From NCBI RefSeq assembly GCF_023091745.1, contig NC_068915.1, positions 57,486,001 to 57,550,000 on the forward strand: a stretch of DNA of 64,000 nt. The letters are read 5' to 3'. Every line of letters starts with the position of its first letter. The stretch's first letter is position 1. Made by a program: the position numbers and the translations under genes. This DNA comes from Budorcas taxicolor. Its lineage: Eukaryota; Chordata; Mammalia; Artiodactyla; Bovidae. The notes beneath the pieces were generated by a model. The model did not search any database. It was not told the origin of the DNA and saw only the letters and a list, made by a program, of their open reading frames with translations. Positions 1 through 9,529 of this stretch are shown piece after piece.

Positions 1-59
1 CACACACACACACCCCTCCTGGTGGTTCTGCCTCTCTGACTGAATGCTGAATGATACAC

Positions 60-225
60 TAGATATGGGATCTTGGACTAGTTGTTTAACCTCTCTGGGC
101 CTCAGATGCTGCACTGGAAATAAGAACTTCATAGAATTATGAGAAATAACTATAAAAATGAATATAAAGTGCCCAGCTCAAAGCTTGACACATAACAATT
201 ACTCAACATTTCTCCTAACTTTCTC
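60..225 (+). repeat. MIR SINE
   Basis: The core 'tgtttaacctctctgggcct' is followed by a degenerate 'aaagtgcccagct..cacataacaattactcaac' tail, the order expected for a MIR in sense orientation. It is old and diverged. Confidence 0.7.
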
Positions 226-645
226 CCTACTTCCCTAAATTAAGCCTACAAAAGTTAACACCATCTTAGGTTCCATGGGCACCAGATGTTAGCTGCTCAG
301 GGCATCTTTTCTCCATGAAACAGGTCTCAAGTCACACTGGCACATCTGTACTCTGTACTGTTTCCTTTTAGATACCTCTTCTAAAGTGTTATACTGTGTA
401 ATTAAGAGCTTTCATCATCACATTCCAGTTTGGAAAGCTGGTGCTGCTCAAAGATCCATCAAAATACATACTCACACTATGGAAGGATTTCTCTCGCTAT
501 GACCGATTACATGCATCATGTGCTGAATTTTTAACAACTCCCCTCCCAGGTTAAGCTCTTCAAATTCTGGAACAACTGATTCTAAGCCCTGTAAGTACCA
601 TTTACAACCTGAGGTCCAATTTAAACTTGATGATGCCCCTATCTG

Positions 646-858
646 GGCTTCCCTGGTGGCTCAGACGGTAAAGAATCCACCTGCAGTACATGAGGCCTGG
701 GTTCGATCCCTGGGTCTGAGAAGATCCCCTGGAGAAGGGAATGGCTATCCACTTCAGTATTCTTGCCTGGAAAATTCCATGGACAGAGGAGCCTGGCGGG
801 CTACAGTCCATGAGGTTCTAAAGAGTCAGACACAACTGAGACTAACATTTTCACTTTC
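646..858 (+). mobile_element. Bov-tA SINE, nearly full length
   Basis: This is the ruminant tRNA-Glu-derived SINE. The head begins ggcttccctggtggctcag with A- and B-box remnants, and the BovA body contains ggagaagggaatggc and gacacaactgag. The target-site duplication is visible: atgcccctatctg at 633-645 and atgcccctacctg at 859-871. It lies in RELL1 intron 1 in antisense to the gene. The 74- and 69-residue ORFs here are repeat shadows. Confidence 0.95.
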
Positions 859-871
859 ATGCCCCTACCTG

Positions 872-1639
872 TCTCAGTAATGGTATGCAAGGTGAAATCC
901 AAAATCTCTTATCCAATAATACATGTCACTAGTGGCCATTTCCTTAGGGTGGTTGGCTGAAGGAAATATGGATCTGCTAATAAAGACTCAAGAGATATAC
1001 CGTTCTGCTCCCTTCCTAACATATTCTGGTTTCTATGAAAGAGTGAAGACCAGGTAGATAAGCCAGTTTAAAAGCTGCAAGCAAGCAGAGTCTTCTCAGG
1101 AGAGAAGAGCAGTATATGTGTTTTTAGGGAGGAGATAGTCATGGTTGGAAAGCTTCCAGTTACTTGCTTATTATTTGGACCTGAAGAGGAGCTGCTCAAG
1201 CTTGGAAGGGTTTGCTGACGTAAGATTCCAGGCTGTAGTAACCCCAATTGGCCAAGAAGGTATACATTTATTATTTTAACTACTGCTGTGAGGTGGCAAT
1301 TAAGAGGGGACAAGTGGTAAGGAATCCCCAGCGTCTATAGTTATAAAAACAAGAGTGTGAAAAAGGACTTCCGTGAAAGTTACACCTCGTCTTAGATTTC
1401 AATTAAAAACTCCTGTTCCATGCTCATCACTAGAGGTAGTATTTTATCATCTCTGCTGATGGCTTCCTGCTCTGACCACAGAAGGTTCCTCTTGTGACAG
1501 GAATCAACTCAAAGAAGGAAAGGTAAGTTTACAAACTCGCCTTGCCTTTTTCCAAAACTGATGCTAAAATAAAACTTGGAAAGACAGTGGAACTCCTCAA
1601 TCCTTTAATATTTAAAATTTTTTTAAAAGGGGGGGGCGG
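872..1639. other. intronic DNA without recognised features
   Basis: No exon-like frame with flanking splice sites that I recognise, and no clear repeat family. Short ORFs here have no family resemblance. Confidence 0.5.
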
Positions 1640-2063
1640 GGAGGAAGCCGGCGACGACAGCGCACCCGGTCGCCAGTGTCACAATCTTCCGCTCGCGGCC
1701 CTTTGCGGACAAGGGGAGGAAAGGGGTCCGCAGGGCTCCAGGTCGCTCTAGCCAGGCGGAAGCGCTCCCCAGGAAGGCAAGAGCCGCCCGGGTTCCTACA
1801 CGCCAGACCGCTCAGAGGTGGGGGCGGGGGGACTGGTAACAGGTTCTCTCAGCAGCAGAGAGAAGGCGGGAGCGGAGCGGGCGGGAAGGGCCGGGAGCCA
1901 TCGCCACGCGCCGCGCCCGACCCGGGCCACCCCTCGGACAGCCAGATGCTCAGCGCCAGGATCCCGCGGCTGCGCCAAGACCAGGGGAGCTGGGGGCTCA
2001 GCGGGGCGGCAGTCCGGATCCCTCGCGCTCTCCTGCGCGCCCCAGCCGCGACAGGGCACTCAC

Positions 2064-2151
2064 CCGAGGGGACTAGCGGCGAACTCACGGCGCCTCCCAC
2101 GAAGACAGCAGCGGCGAGCACGGCGGACCCCGGGAGTCCCCGCGGAGCCAT
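2064..2151 (-). CDS. RELL1: RELL1 first coding exon (RELT-like protein 1, signal peptide)
   Basis: The minus strand opens with ATG at 2151 in a good Kozak setting (G at -3 and G at +4). It reads 29 codons beginning MAPRGLPGSAVLAAAVF, then one base, and meets the splice donor G|GTGAGT with GT at 2063-2062. The peptide has a basic n-region, a hydrophobic Ala/Val core and a small-residue Ser-Ser site, which is a classical signal peptide. I recognise it as the start of RELL1, a type I membrane protein of the RELT family; family members bind RELT and are OXSR1 kinase substrates. The human protein is about 271 residues. Its residue 30 is Asp as I recall it, which fits the leftover G (phase 1 intron). 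Transmembrane and cytoplasmic parts lie in later exons off the left edge. The open frame running on past the donor to 1849 is not coding. The identification rests on memory of the human N-terminus. Confidence 0.9.
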
Positions 2152-2321
2152 CGCTCAGTCCCTTCGCCCTCCTTCCCCGGGGCGCCACGTCCCGGGCTCC
2201 GGCAGTGAGTGCAGCTCTGGGGCCCGCGGGCGGACAGGGTTAGTCTCAGCAGGGTTCAGCCCCCGCGCTGCGCAGCCCGCCAGCCAAGGATCCTCCCTCA
2301 GGCCCCACCCACCTCAGCCCA

Positions 2322-2335
2322 GCCCCGCCCCGCCT
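2322..2335 (-). promoter_or_regulatory. GC box cluster (Sp/KLF sites) upstream of RELL1
   Basis: The plus strand shows ccccgccccgcc at 2323-2334, which is GGCGGGGCGGGG on the coding strand, two overlapping Sp1/KLF-type sites about 170-180 bases above the ATG. Further GC boxes lie at 2389-2398 and 2493-2502. Function is inferred from motif and position only. Confidence 0.55.
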
Positions 2336-2388
2336 CTCCCAGCCTAGCCCCAGGCTCCGCCGGCACCAGCAGGAGGCACATCCAGTGA

Positions 2389-2398
2389 CCCCGCCCCC
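2389..2398 (-). promoter_or_regulatory. GC box (Sp/KLF-type)
   Basis: The plus strand reads ccccgccccc, giving GGGGGCGGGG toward RELL1. It lies in the CpG island about 240 bases above the start codon. Confidence 0.5.
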
Positions 2399-2483
2399 GA
2401 ACCCGCCTACCTCGGCCTGGTCCAGCCTCTCCCCTTCGCCTCCGCTTCCTCTTCAAGTAGGTCCGCAGCTCCGGCTGCCCGGC

Positions 2484-2492
2484 TTAGTCCAT
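2484..2492 (-). other. possible minimal upstream ORF (Met-Asp-stop)
   Basis: On the RELL1 strand ATG GAC TAA reads from 2492 to 2484, about 340 bases above the main ATG. If transcripts start above 2492 this is a three-codon uORF that could tune translation. The start site cannot be placed from sequence alone, so it may equally lie outside the mRNA. Confidence 0.3.
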
Positions 2493-2502
2493 GGCCCCGC
2501 CC
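2493..2502 (-). promoter_or_regulatory. GC box (Sp/KLF-type)
   Basis: The plus strand reads ggccccgccc, that is GGGCGGGGCC on the coding strand. It directly adjoins a possible leader ATG at 2492, so it marks either core promoter or leader DNA depending on where transcription starts. Confidence 0.45.
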
Positions 2503-2660
2503 ACAGAGCCAGCCCCACCCTCCTGTCCGCGCTCGCGCTCTCCCTTTCCCAGAACCGCTGAGCTGCTGCCCAGTTAGCGCTGGAGCCTGGGGTCGAGGTA
2601 GGGTCGCCGGGGCTTGTCCTCCCGGACGCCTGGACTAGACGGGCGTGGGAAGAGAAAAAG

Positions 2661-3261
2661 ACACAACAGGTCTGGAAGCTCTGTATGTGCAGACATGGAC
2701 AGCGCGGGAATGGGCAGGATCTCTTTTCTCTGGGGCATCTCTATTCAGGTGGCATTCCCCTCGGTGACTGGTCTGGAGAGGGGCGCTGCACGGGATGTCA
2801 AGTTCCAATGTTTGAAAATGAGGAAAGTCAAATCATTTAAATTTCTTCCTATCTCCACTTCCATTTAAGCTGCTCCTACTGGGGAGAAAAACCTCTATGT
2901 ATCTCTAGAAACAAATTGCCTTTGTTTTTAAATCGCGTGCCCACATTGCACCTTGCAAATACTTCTACGAAGTAACTCTTCGAGTGCTTAGTCACTTATG
3001 TCCTTGTATCGTCACGCCAGCTCTGTGAAGTAGTACCCAGTAAACCGACGATGACCAGGCCACCGTGATAAATTGAGATTAACTTGTCTTCATCGTGTTT
3101 GCTCATTGCTGTGCCCTCCCCGTCTGGCTCAAGGACTGCACGCACACTACGCACTACATAAGAGGTCAGAAGTGGTTTGTCTTTTATTTTTTTTCAGAAG
3201 TGGGTTTTGAAGTTGAATTATCATCACAAGGAGCAGTTGACCTCAGAGTCTTTCTCTGAGT
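2661..3261. other. upstream intergenic DNA, no gene seen
   Basis: CpG density falls quickly after 2660. A 3000-3120 segment looks MIR-like but is too diverged to call. No conserved ORF was recognised. Confidence 0.4.
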
Positions 3262-3273
3262 AGTTCCCTCTTT

Positions 3274-3458
3274 GCATGCGTCCTCATGGACTGCAACCTG
3301 CCAGGCTCCTCTGTCCATGGAATTATCTAGGCAAGAATACTGGAGTGGGTTGCCATTTCCTCCTCCAGGGGATTCTCCCAACCCAGGAATCAACCTGTTG
3401 TCTCCTGTGCTCCTACATAGGCAGGCAGATTCTTTACCACTGGACACCCTGGGAAGCC
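3274..3458 (-). mobile_element. Bov-tA SINE, antisense
   Basis: The reverse complement of the Bov-tA body and tRNA head ends at ccctgggaagcc. Target-site duplication: agttccctcttt at 3262-3273 and agttccctgttt at 3459-3470. The (GT) and tail part is lost at the left. Confidence 0.9.
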
Positions 3459-3470
3459 AGTTCCCTGTTT

Positions 3471-4264
3471 ATTGCCCTTTGGAGGCTCCTCCTGAAACAA
3501 AGTAGTCAGGTCTTGAACGAATGTTCAAGAACACAAGCAAGAGGATGAGGTAGGCACTGGAAGTTTTCACAGAACAGGCTCTTGCTTGACCTGTCAGTCT
3601 TGGATTTTCAAAGGAGGACTCTTTAGTCTCCTTCACTGAGTCTTCTACACAGTCTACTAGACTCTCGCAAACATTCACACTGATGTGGGAATTCCCAGAG
3701 AAAGCAGTGTAGGCCTCTACAGATGGCTGAAGCCGAGGATGCCCCTTTGAAGACAAAGGAGGGTATGTGTGTCCTTTGCACTATGGTCCACACATCCTGC
3801 AGTCTGGCAGGTGAAGCAGTTTATTCCAACTCAAATACAGAGTAGCTGCAGGAGAAAGAGGCCCGTGTGGGTTTCTAATTTTAAAAAAGAAGAAGAAGGA
3901 GTCCTGGGCCTAGAAATTAAACTATAAATTATAAGTTGTAGCCAGAGTCTCATGTAAAATGGAAACTTTTTTTCAAAATTAAGAATCTCAAGATAGCCAT
4001 AGTCTGGTAAGGAGCCTCTCTAAGCTTGAGGCCCTGTGTAGGTCACATTCCCATAAAGCCAGTTATAGTTTGGGAACTTAAAATGTAGCCAAATGACTGG
4101 ACCAAGATATCTCTTCAAAATGACAAACATTTTTTAAAAAAGAATAGTGTTTCATTCTTTTCTTACAGATTGAACTGACTACTAAAAAGACAGGACCATT
4201 TTTAACAACATATTTGAATTGGATGTCTGCTTGTAGCTCTCCAGAAATAAAAGTACAATCCAGT
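3471..4264. other. intergenic DNA without recognised features
   Basis: A purine-rich run (agaagaagaagga) sits near 3889-3900. Otherwise I see no gene, RNA or repeat family that I can support. Confidence 0.4.
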
Positions 4265-4395
4265 AGTTAAAGTTAGAGGAGACCTCAGTAATCATCTGCC
4301 AAGTCACTTATTTTACAGATAAGAGATAGTTAAGTGTCTTGCCTGCTATCTCATTGCTAGTGTGAGCCAGAATTGGAACCTAAGGCTCTAAAATT
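4265..4395 (-). repeat. MIR-like old SINE, antisense
   Basis: The order 'ttattttacagataagagat', 'agttaagtgtcttgcc' and 'gagccagaattggaacc' matches the antisense MIR core and body. Divergence is high. Confidence 0.55.
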
Positions 4396-4631
4396 TTCCT
4401 TCTCAGACTTTTCCATAACACTTAGCTGCTTGACTAAGTGTTTTACTATAGACATTTTACTGTCACGGAACTTCATGTACATGCATTTGCACATCTTGTT
4501 AATGGAGAGAGGGAGAGAGGGAAGATGGGAGGAAGGAAAGAAATGAAGCTTCACTTATTTTCCAGGTATTTAACTCTATAGATTTGTTGACCCAATTTAA
4601 AAAGCCCCACATACGCATTATCTAAAAGTCA

Positions 4632-4938
4632 TTCAGTTCACTTCAGTTCAGTTCAGTCACTCAGTCGTGTCCGACTCTTTGCGACCCCATGAACCACAGC
4701 ACGCCAGGCCTCCCTGTCCATCACCAACTCCCAGAGTCCACCCAAACCCATGTCCATCAAGTCAGTGATGCTAACCAACCATCTCATCCTCTGTCGTCCC
4801 CTTCTCCTCCTGCCTTCAATCTTTCCCAACATCAGGGTCTTTTCAAATGAGTCAGCTCTTTGCATCAGGTGGCCAAAGTACCAGAGTTTCAGCTCCAACA
4901 TCAGTCCTTCCAATGAACACCCAGGACTGATCTCCTGC
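4632..4938 (-). mobile_element. BovB LINE 3' end fragment, antisense
   Basis: It starts with the BovB tail as repeated 'cagtt' units and continues with the 3' end of ORF2. The minus-strand translation contains the C-terminal 'WRAVVHGVAKSRTRLSD' signature and the upstream 'YFGHLMQRADSFEKTLML' block. About 300 bp remain and the element is heavily 5'-truncated. Confidence 0.9.
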
Positions 4939-5693
4939 TGTTTTATTTTAAATGTGAAGACATCAATGTGATCAAAGTTCTCATTCATATTAGGAAGGGT
5001 TTGCCATATTTCTTCTGAGGAAATAAAAATTTAACATCCCAAGACTAAATAATTTTCCCTTTTTTTTTTCAGAAATAAAATTAAAGAATCATAGGTAGAG
5101 ATAGTTGTAATACTAGCTCTCCTTTACTCATCTCTTAGATGATAATAACTTATATAACTTAGATGATAAATAACTTAAAAATTAAGTTATTTATGGGAAT
5201 GTGTTATAACTAAGAGCTTCTAGGAAGCAAATTTACAAACATGCAATTTTCCATCCTTTCTGGTTTTTGTTGAATTTTGTGAGCTTTTTTTCCAGTTTCT
5301 CTATACGAATTCAGTTAATAATTCTACTGAATAGAAACCTTTTCTGTTTTCCTCTGTGCTAGAAGGTGGCAATTTTCATCACCATCATTTAAATGCATGA
5401 GATTCAGTTGGCTGGTATTTACTTTAATTAATGTTGAAATTACTTCCACAGAAGGTGTCTGTAGAATTTCTTCTTTCTGTGATTTAGATGTAGTCATCTT
5501 TTGTTTTGAGAGATTATATCCAGGAGAGAAGCCTACCGTTCTTTGAAGAATATGTTTGCAGGGGGTATCAAATGATGTTTTATAAAATCTAAGGTTATTG
5601 TGATTTGACAACAAAATGTGTACTGTGTTCCTTGTATTGGGCTGAGGGGAGGAGGTTGGAGGGGAGAGTATTGCAGGTAAATTAATGGATCCT
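4939..5693. other. AT-rich intergenic DNA
   Basis: Apart from the inverted repeat at 5166-5194, nothing recognisable. A 96-residue minus-strand ORF at 5324-5614 has no family resemblance and no gene context. Confidence 0.4.
5137..5194. repeat. short direct repeat overlapping a perfect inverted repeat
   Basis: Two imperfect copies of ttagatgataaataactta lie at about 5137-5154 and 5159-5177. The second copy forms the left arm of a perfect 13-base inverted repeat, ataaataacttaa at 5166-5178 and ttaagttatttat at 5182-5194, with a three-base loop. Confidence 0.8.
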
Positions 5694-5705
5694 AACCTGG
5701 CTTAT

Positions 5706-5982
5706 CAGAGAAGGCAATGGCACCCCACTCCAATACTCTTGCCTGGAATCCCATGGACGGAGGAGCCTGGTGGGCTGCAGTCCATGGGGTCGCGAAGAGT
5801 CGGACACGACTGAGCGACTTCACTTTCACTTTTCACTTTCATGCATTGGAGAAGGAAATGGCAACCCACTCCAGTGTTCTTGCCTGGAGTATCCCAGGGA
5901 CAGGGGAGCCTGGTGGGCTGCTGTCTATGATGTCGCACAGAGTCGGACATGGCTGAAGCGACTTAGCAGCAGCAGCAGCAGC
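5706..5982 (+). mobile_element. Bov-A2 dimeric SINE with (AGC)n tail
   Basis: Two BovA monomers lie head to tail, each with a 'ggagaaggMaatggcaMccc' start, joined by 'cactttcacttttcactttc'. The element ends in six AGC units (about 5964-5982). A perfect target-site duplication aacctggcttat flanks it at 5694-5705 and 5983-5994. The lack of differences in the duplication suggests a rather recent insertion. Confidence 0.95.
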
Positions 5983-6341
5983 AACCTGGCTTATAGAAGC
6001 TTTTAAAATGTACCTGGGAGAAAGGAAACAATTGCATTGTGAGATGGAAGTGGTCAAAGACACAGGGATCAGGATAAAGCCATGCCAGAGACTCACTCTG
6101 TGACTTTCAGCATATCTTTGGTCAGTCTTCTTACCCAGACAGTTCAGGCAGGAGATAGGATGATTTCTAAAAGTTCCCATCCAACTCTAAGATTCTATAC
6201 CATAATGAGTAATCAAATGATAGGGCATATGGTGCCGAAGTTGGGCTAGACTATAGGGTTTCTCAACATTATCAATATTTGTGGACTGGATAATTCTTCA
6301 GAGGCTGTTCTGCGCATTGTGTAACATTCAGCAGCCTCGTT

Positions 6342-6570
6342 GCATGTGTTCGTGCCAGGTCACTTCAGTTGTGCCAAGCTCTTTGTGACCCTATGGTCTG
6401 TAGTCCATCAGGCTCCTCTGTCCAAGGAATTCTCCAGGCAAGAGTACTGGAGTGGGTTGCCATGCCCTCCTCCAGGGGACCATCTGGATCCAGGGATTGA
6501 ACCCGTGTCCCTTTACGTCTCTTGCACTGGCAGTCAGGTTCTTTAGCACTAGTGCCACCTGGGAAGCCCG
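6342..6570 (-). mobile_element. Bov-tA SINE, antisense, inside MER5A
   Basis: Reverse-complement BovA body ('gccaagctctttgtgaccc') followed by the tRNA head ending ccacctgggaagcc. Target duplication: gcagcctcgtt at 6331-6341 and gcagcctcttt at 6571-6581, both within MER5A sequence, which proves the order of insertion. Confidence 0.9.
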
Positions 6571-6693
6571 GCAGCCTCTTTGGCCTCTACTAATTAATTC
6601 CCTTCACTGGTTGAGAAAAGCCAAAAACATCTCCAGATGTTACCAGGTGTCATCTGGCAGCAAAATTCTCCCTGATTGAGAACCTCCGGGCTG

Positions 6694-7964
6694 TTGTTGT
6701 TCAGTCACCAAGTTGTGTCTGACTCTGCGACTGCGTGGACTGCAGCACACCAGGCTTCCCTGGCCTTCATTATTTCCTGGAGTTTGCTCAAACTCATGTC
6801 CATTGAGTCAGTGGTGCCATCCAACCATCTTGTCTTCTGTCCTCCCCTTCTGTTCCTGCCCTCAATCTTTCCCAGCTTCAGGGTCTTTTCCAATGAGTCG
6901 GCACTCCACATCAGGTGGCCAGAGTATATTAGAGCTTCAGCTTCAGCATCAATCCTTCCAATGAATATTCAGGGTTGATTTCCTTTAGGATTGACTGGTT
7001 TAATCTCCTTGCTGTCCAAGGGACTCTCAAGAGTCTTCTCCAGCACCACAGTTCAAAAGCATCCATTCTTCACCACTCAGCCTTCTTTATGGTTCAACTT
7101 TCACATCCGTACATAACTACTGGAAAAACCATAGCTTTGACTATATGGACCTTTGTCAGCAAAGCTAGGTTTGTCATAGGTTTTCTCCCAGGGAGCAAGT
7201 GTTTTTTAATTTCATGTCTGCAATCACCATCCCCAGTGATTTTGGAACCCAAGAAAATAAAACCTTCACTGTTTCCATTTTTTTTCCCCATCTATTTGCC
7301 ATGAAGTGATGGGACCAGATGCCATGATCTTTGTTTTTTGAATATTGAGTTTTAAGCCAGCTTTTTCACTCTCATCTTTCACCCTCAGCAAGAGGCTCAT
7401 TAGTTCCTCTTCACTTTCTACTATTAGAGTGGTATCATCTACATATCTGAGGCTGCCGATAATTCTCCTGGCAATCTTGATTCCAACTTCTGATTCATCC
7501 AGCCCAGAATGATGTACTCTGCATAAGTTTAAAAAAGCAAAGTGACAATATACAGCCTTAACATACTCCTTTCCCAATTTTGAACCAGCCTATTGTTCCA
7601 TGCCCAGTTCTAATTGTTGCTTCTTGACCTGCATACAGATTTCTCAGGAGGCCGGTAAGGTTGTCTGGCATTCCCATCTCTTTAAGAATTTTCCACAGTT
7701 TGTTGTGATCCACACAGTCAAAGGCTTTAGCATAGTCAATGAAGCAGAAGTAGATGGTGTTTTGTTTTTTTTTTTAATTCCCTTGCTTTTTCTATGATCC
7801 AGCTGATATTGGCTATTTGATCTTGGTTCCTCTGCTTTTTCTAAATCCAGCTTGTACATCTGGAAGTTCTCAGTTCATGTACTGGTGAAGCTTAGCTTAG
7901 CATTACCTTGCTAACATGTGAAATGGTGCAGCTGTACCGTAGTTTGAACATTCTTCGACATGCA
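6694..7964 (-). mobile_element. BovB LINE, antisense, 1.27 kb, inside MER5A
   Basis: The tail lies at the left (ttgttgttcagtc) and the broken 5' end at the right. Minus-strand translations show the BovB reverse transcriptase block with the catalytic tetrad as YVDD ('LRYVDDTTLI', from the frame at 7266-7577) instead of YADD, and the C-terminal domain farther left. Many frameshifts separate the pieces. The element is flanked by a 54-base duplication, 6640-6693 and 7965-8018. Confidence 0.9.
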
Positions 7965-8022
7965 TTACCAAGTGTCACCTGGGGGCAAAATTGCCCCTGG
8001 TTGAGAACCTCTGGGCTATAGA

Positions 8023-9319
8023 AATTCCAAAACCAAAAGGATTGCAGCAAAGGCTCTGAGCAAGGCTTCATGAAGAAGGTGCAATTTGGGCTAAATTGAG
8101 GGAAGTCCAGGGATTAGTGGGGGAAGTGTGTGAGGACATGGACAGTAACAGGCTAAGCATGGTGTAGGCTCCACAATGGCGAGTATGCAGGAGGGGAAAA
8201 GGGAGGGGAGAATGGATCAGCAATGGCTGTGGGTCAGAGCTGAGCACAGTGGTCAATAAAGGAGAACTGAATGCTATAGAGGCTAGAAGCTGTCATAAAT
8301 TAGACCAAAACAGATTGTTTTAGGGATGCTGAGATGAATTTCAGTTGTTCAATTCGTTATATTTTTTATCATAAGTCAGGAACCTGCAAATATAGAGAAG
8401 TCCCAGTTTTGCCAATGTTTTTCAGTAGACGTCAGAGGCATCTGATTGCTCGGTTAGCAATGATGGCCATAATCTGCCTCATTTCTGACCACCAAGTCAG
8501 ATTTTGTTTCCTGGACACAGCCTCCTTGAAAATGTCACATAAATGACTCAGACCATCTGCTTTTAGAGCCTCAAAACCAGGGAGATATACAATGATGTGG
8601 TCTTCTCTATAAAGAACAAGGTAGAGATGTCATGATGAATCACATGGTTCCAGCTCAGTGAAACCCACAAATGCATGTTTTAGAGAACAAACTCTACAAA
8701 GTATAAGGTGTCTGTCTTAGGCAAGCTTCCTTTTGATTGTAATACACAGAAACATCAACACTAGCTGAATAAACAGTACATTTATTATAAAGGTAAAATA
8801 TATAGTTATAAAAAGGACCAGGTCTCAAGCCTTCAAGCAGAGACAGAGACAGAGAGGAAGTATATAGTTGCTAGAGGCGGAAATGAGAACAATGGGGTAG
8901 CCCATTGAGAGAGAGATTTAGAGAGAACCCACACACCCTACATTTCTTATCTACTGTTCCCAGTTCTGATTTGCTTGAAGTCATGGTGAGCAAGGCCTGA
9001 GTGCCAAGGGACCATGTGGTTCATCACTGCATTTCATGCTGTGCATGCACGTGGAAAATTACACTTGTACACTCTCACTGATGCTCACACACACATACAT
9101 ACACACATGCATGACTGTGTCCTATGTCAATCACTTGCTGAGCATCTCTTGTTTCTTCTCTCATTGGAGAAGACTGATTTGTGCCAACCAGACTCCAACC
9201 TTACTCCTTTTTCCCTGGCGTTGTGCAGAATGTGCAAGCTGCTGACACTACAGGGACCCAAGTTCTAGGGGTGAGGGGGCACAGACTGTCACAATTTGGG
9301 CACCTACATGAGTGCAGTC
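8023..9319. other. intergenic DNA, no gene or clear repeat
   Basis: A small GA-rich tract lies at 8835-8860 and a CA-rich tract at 9088-9110. The rest is complex sequence with no supported feature. Several short ORFs do not resemble anything known to me. Confidence 0.4.
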
Positions 9320-9507
9320 AGGCTTCCCCAGTGGCTAATGGGTGAAGAATCTGCCTGCAATGCAGGAGACCCGAGGCAGGTTCAATCCCTGGGTCAGGAA
9401 GATCATCTGGAGGAGGGCATGGCAACCCACTCCAGTGTTCTTGCCTGGAGAATCCCATGGACAGAGGAGCTTGGTGGGCTAGGGCCCACAGGGTGGCAAA
9501 AACTAAG
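9320..9507 (+). mobile_element. Bov-tA SINE
   Basis: Sense copy with head ggcttccccagtggctaatg. Flanked by gcacctacat at 9299-9308 and again at 9507-9516, followed in both places by a tgYagtcagg string, so the target duplication may be more than 20 bases with later changes. Confidence 0.9.
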
Positions 9508-9529
9508 CACCTACATACATATGTGTAGT

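Larger units (their letters stand above)
1..2063 (-). other. RELL1: RELL1 intron 1, 5' part (continues off the left edge)
   Basis: This stretch follows the splice donor at 2063 on the minus strand. The first 400 bases downstream of the exon (about 1640-2063) are still GC- and CpG-rich. The rest is ordinary AT-richer intron with one MIR (60-225) and one Bov-tA (646-858). Between 872 and 1640 I see no gene or recognisable repeat. A G-run near 1629-1640 marks the edge of the CpG island. Confidence 0.8.
1640..2660. promoter_or_regulatory. RELL1: CpG island covering the RELL1 promoter and exon 1
   Basis: Base composition changes sharply here: dense C+G with many undepleted CpG dinucleotides, unlike the AT-rich, CpG-poor flanks. 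It contains exon 1 (2064-2151), the leader region and the start of the intron. No TATA box stands at a plausible place. This is the usual pattern of a broadly expressed, germline-unmethylated promoter. It extends both into the intron and upstream, so divergent antisense initiation is possible but not shown. Confidence 0.85.
6253..8014 (-). mobile_element. MER5A-type hAT element, split by two later insertions
   Basis: The first part is 6253-6330 ('gggtttctcaac..ggataattctt..gcattgt'), the second 6571-6693 ('ctctact..ccaaaaacatctccagatgttacc..gagaacc'), and a repeated end lies at 7965-8014. The inserts are a Bov-tA (6342-6570) and a BovB (6694-7964). The outer flanks gactatag (6249-6256 region) and ggctatag (8014-8021 region) look like the 8-bp hAT target duplication. 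The strand is given relative to the usual MER5A consensus. Confidence 0.75.

Noticed and set aside
646..860. possible tRNA gene in SINE heads (also elsewhere)
   Set aside because: The tRNA-like parts are SINE heads fused to BovA or CHR bodies, diverged and without a proper acceptor stem.
1849..2063. continuation of the RELL1 frame past the donor
   Set aside because: The donor consensus at 2063 is strong and the peptide stops resembling RELL1 exactly there.
1676..2347. 223-codon plus-strand ORF
   Set aside because: It lies across the RELL1 CpG island and reads antisense to exon 1. Stop codons are rare in any frame of such GC-rich DNA. The peptide is low-complexity Pro/Arg/Gly/Ser with no domain.
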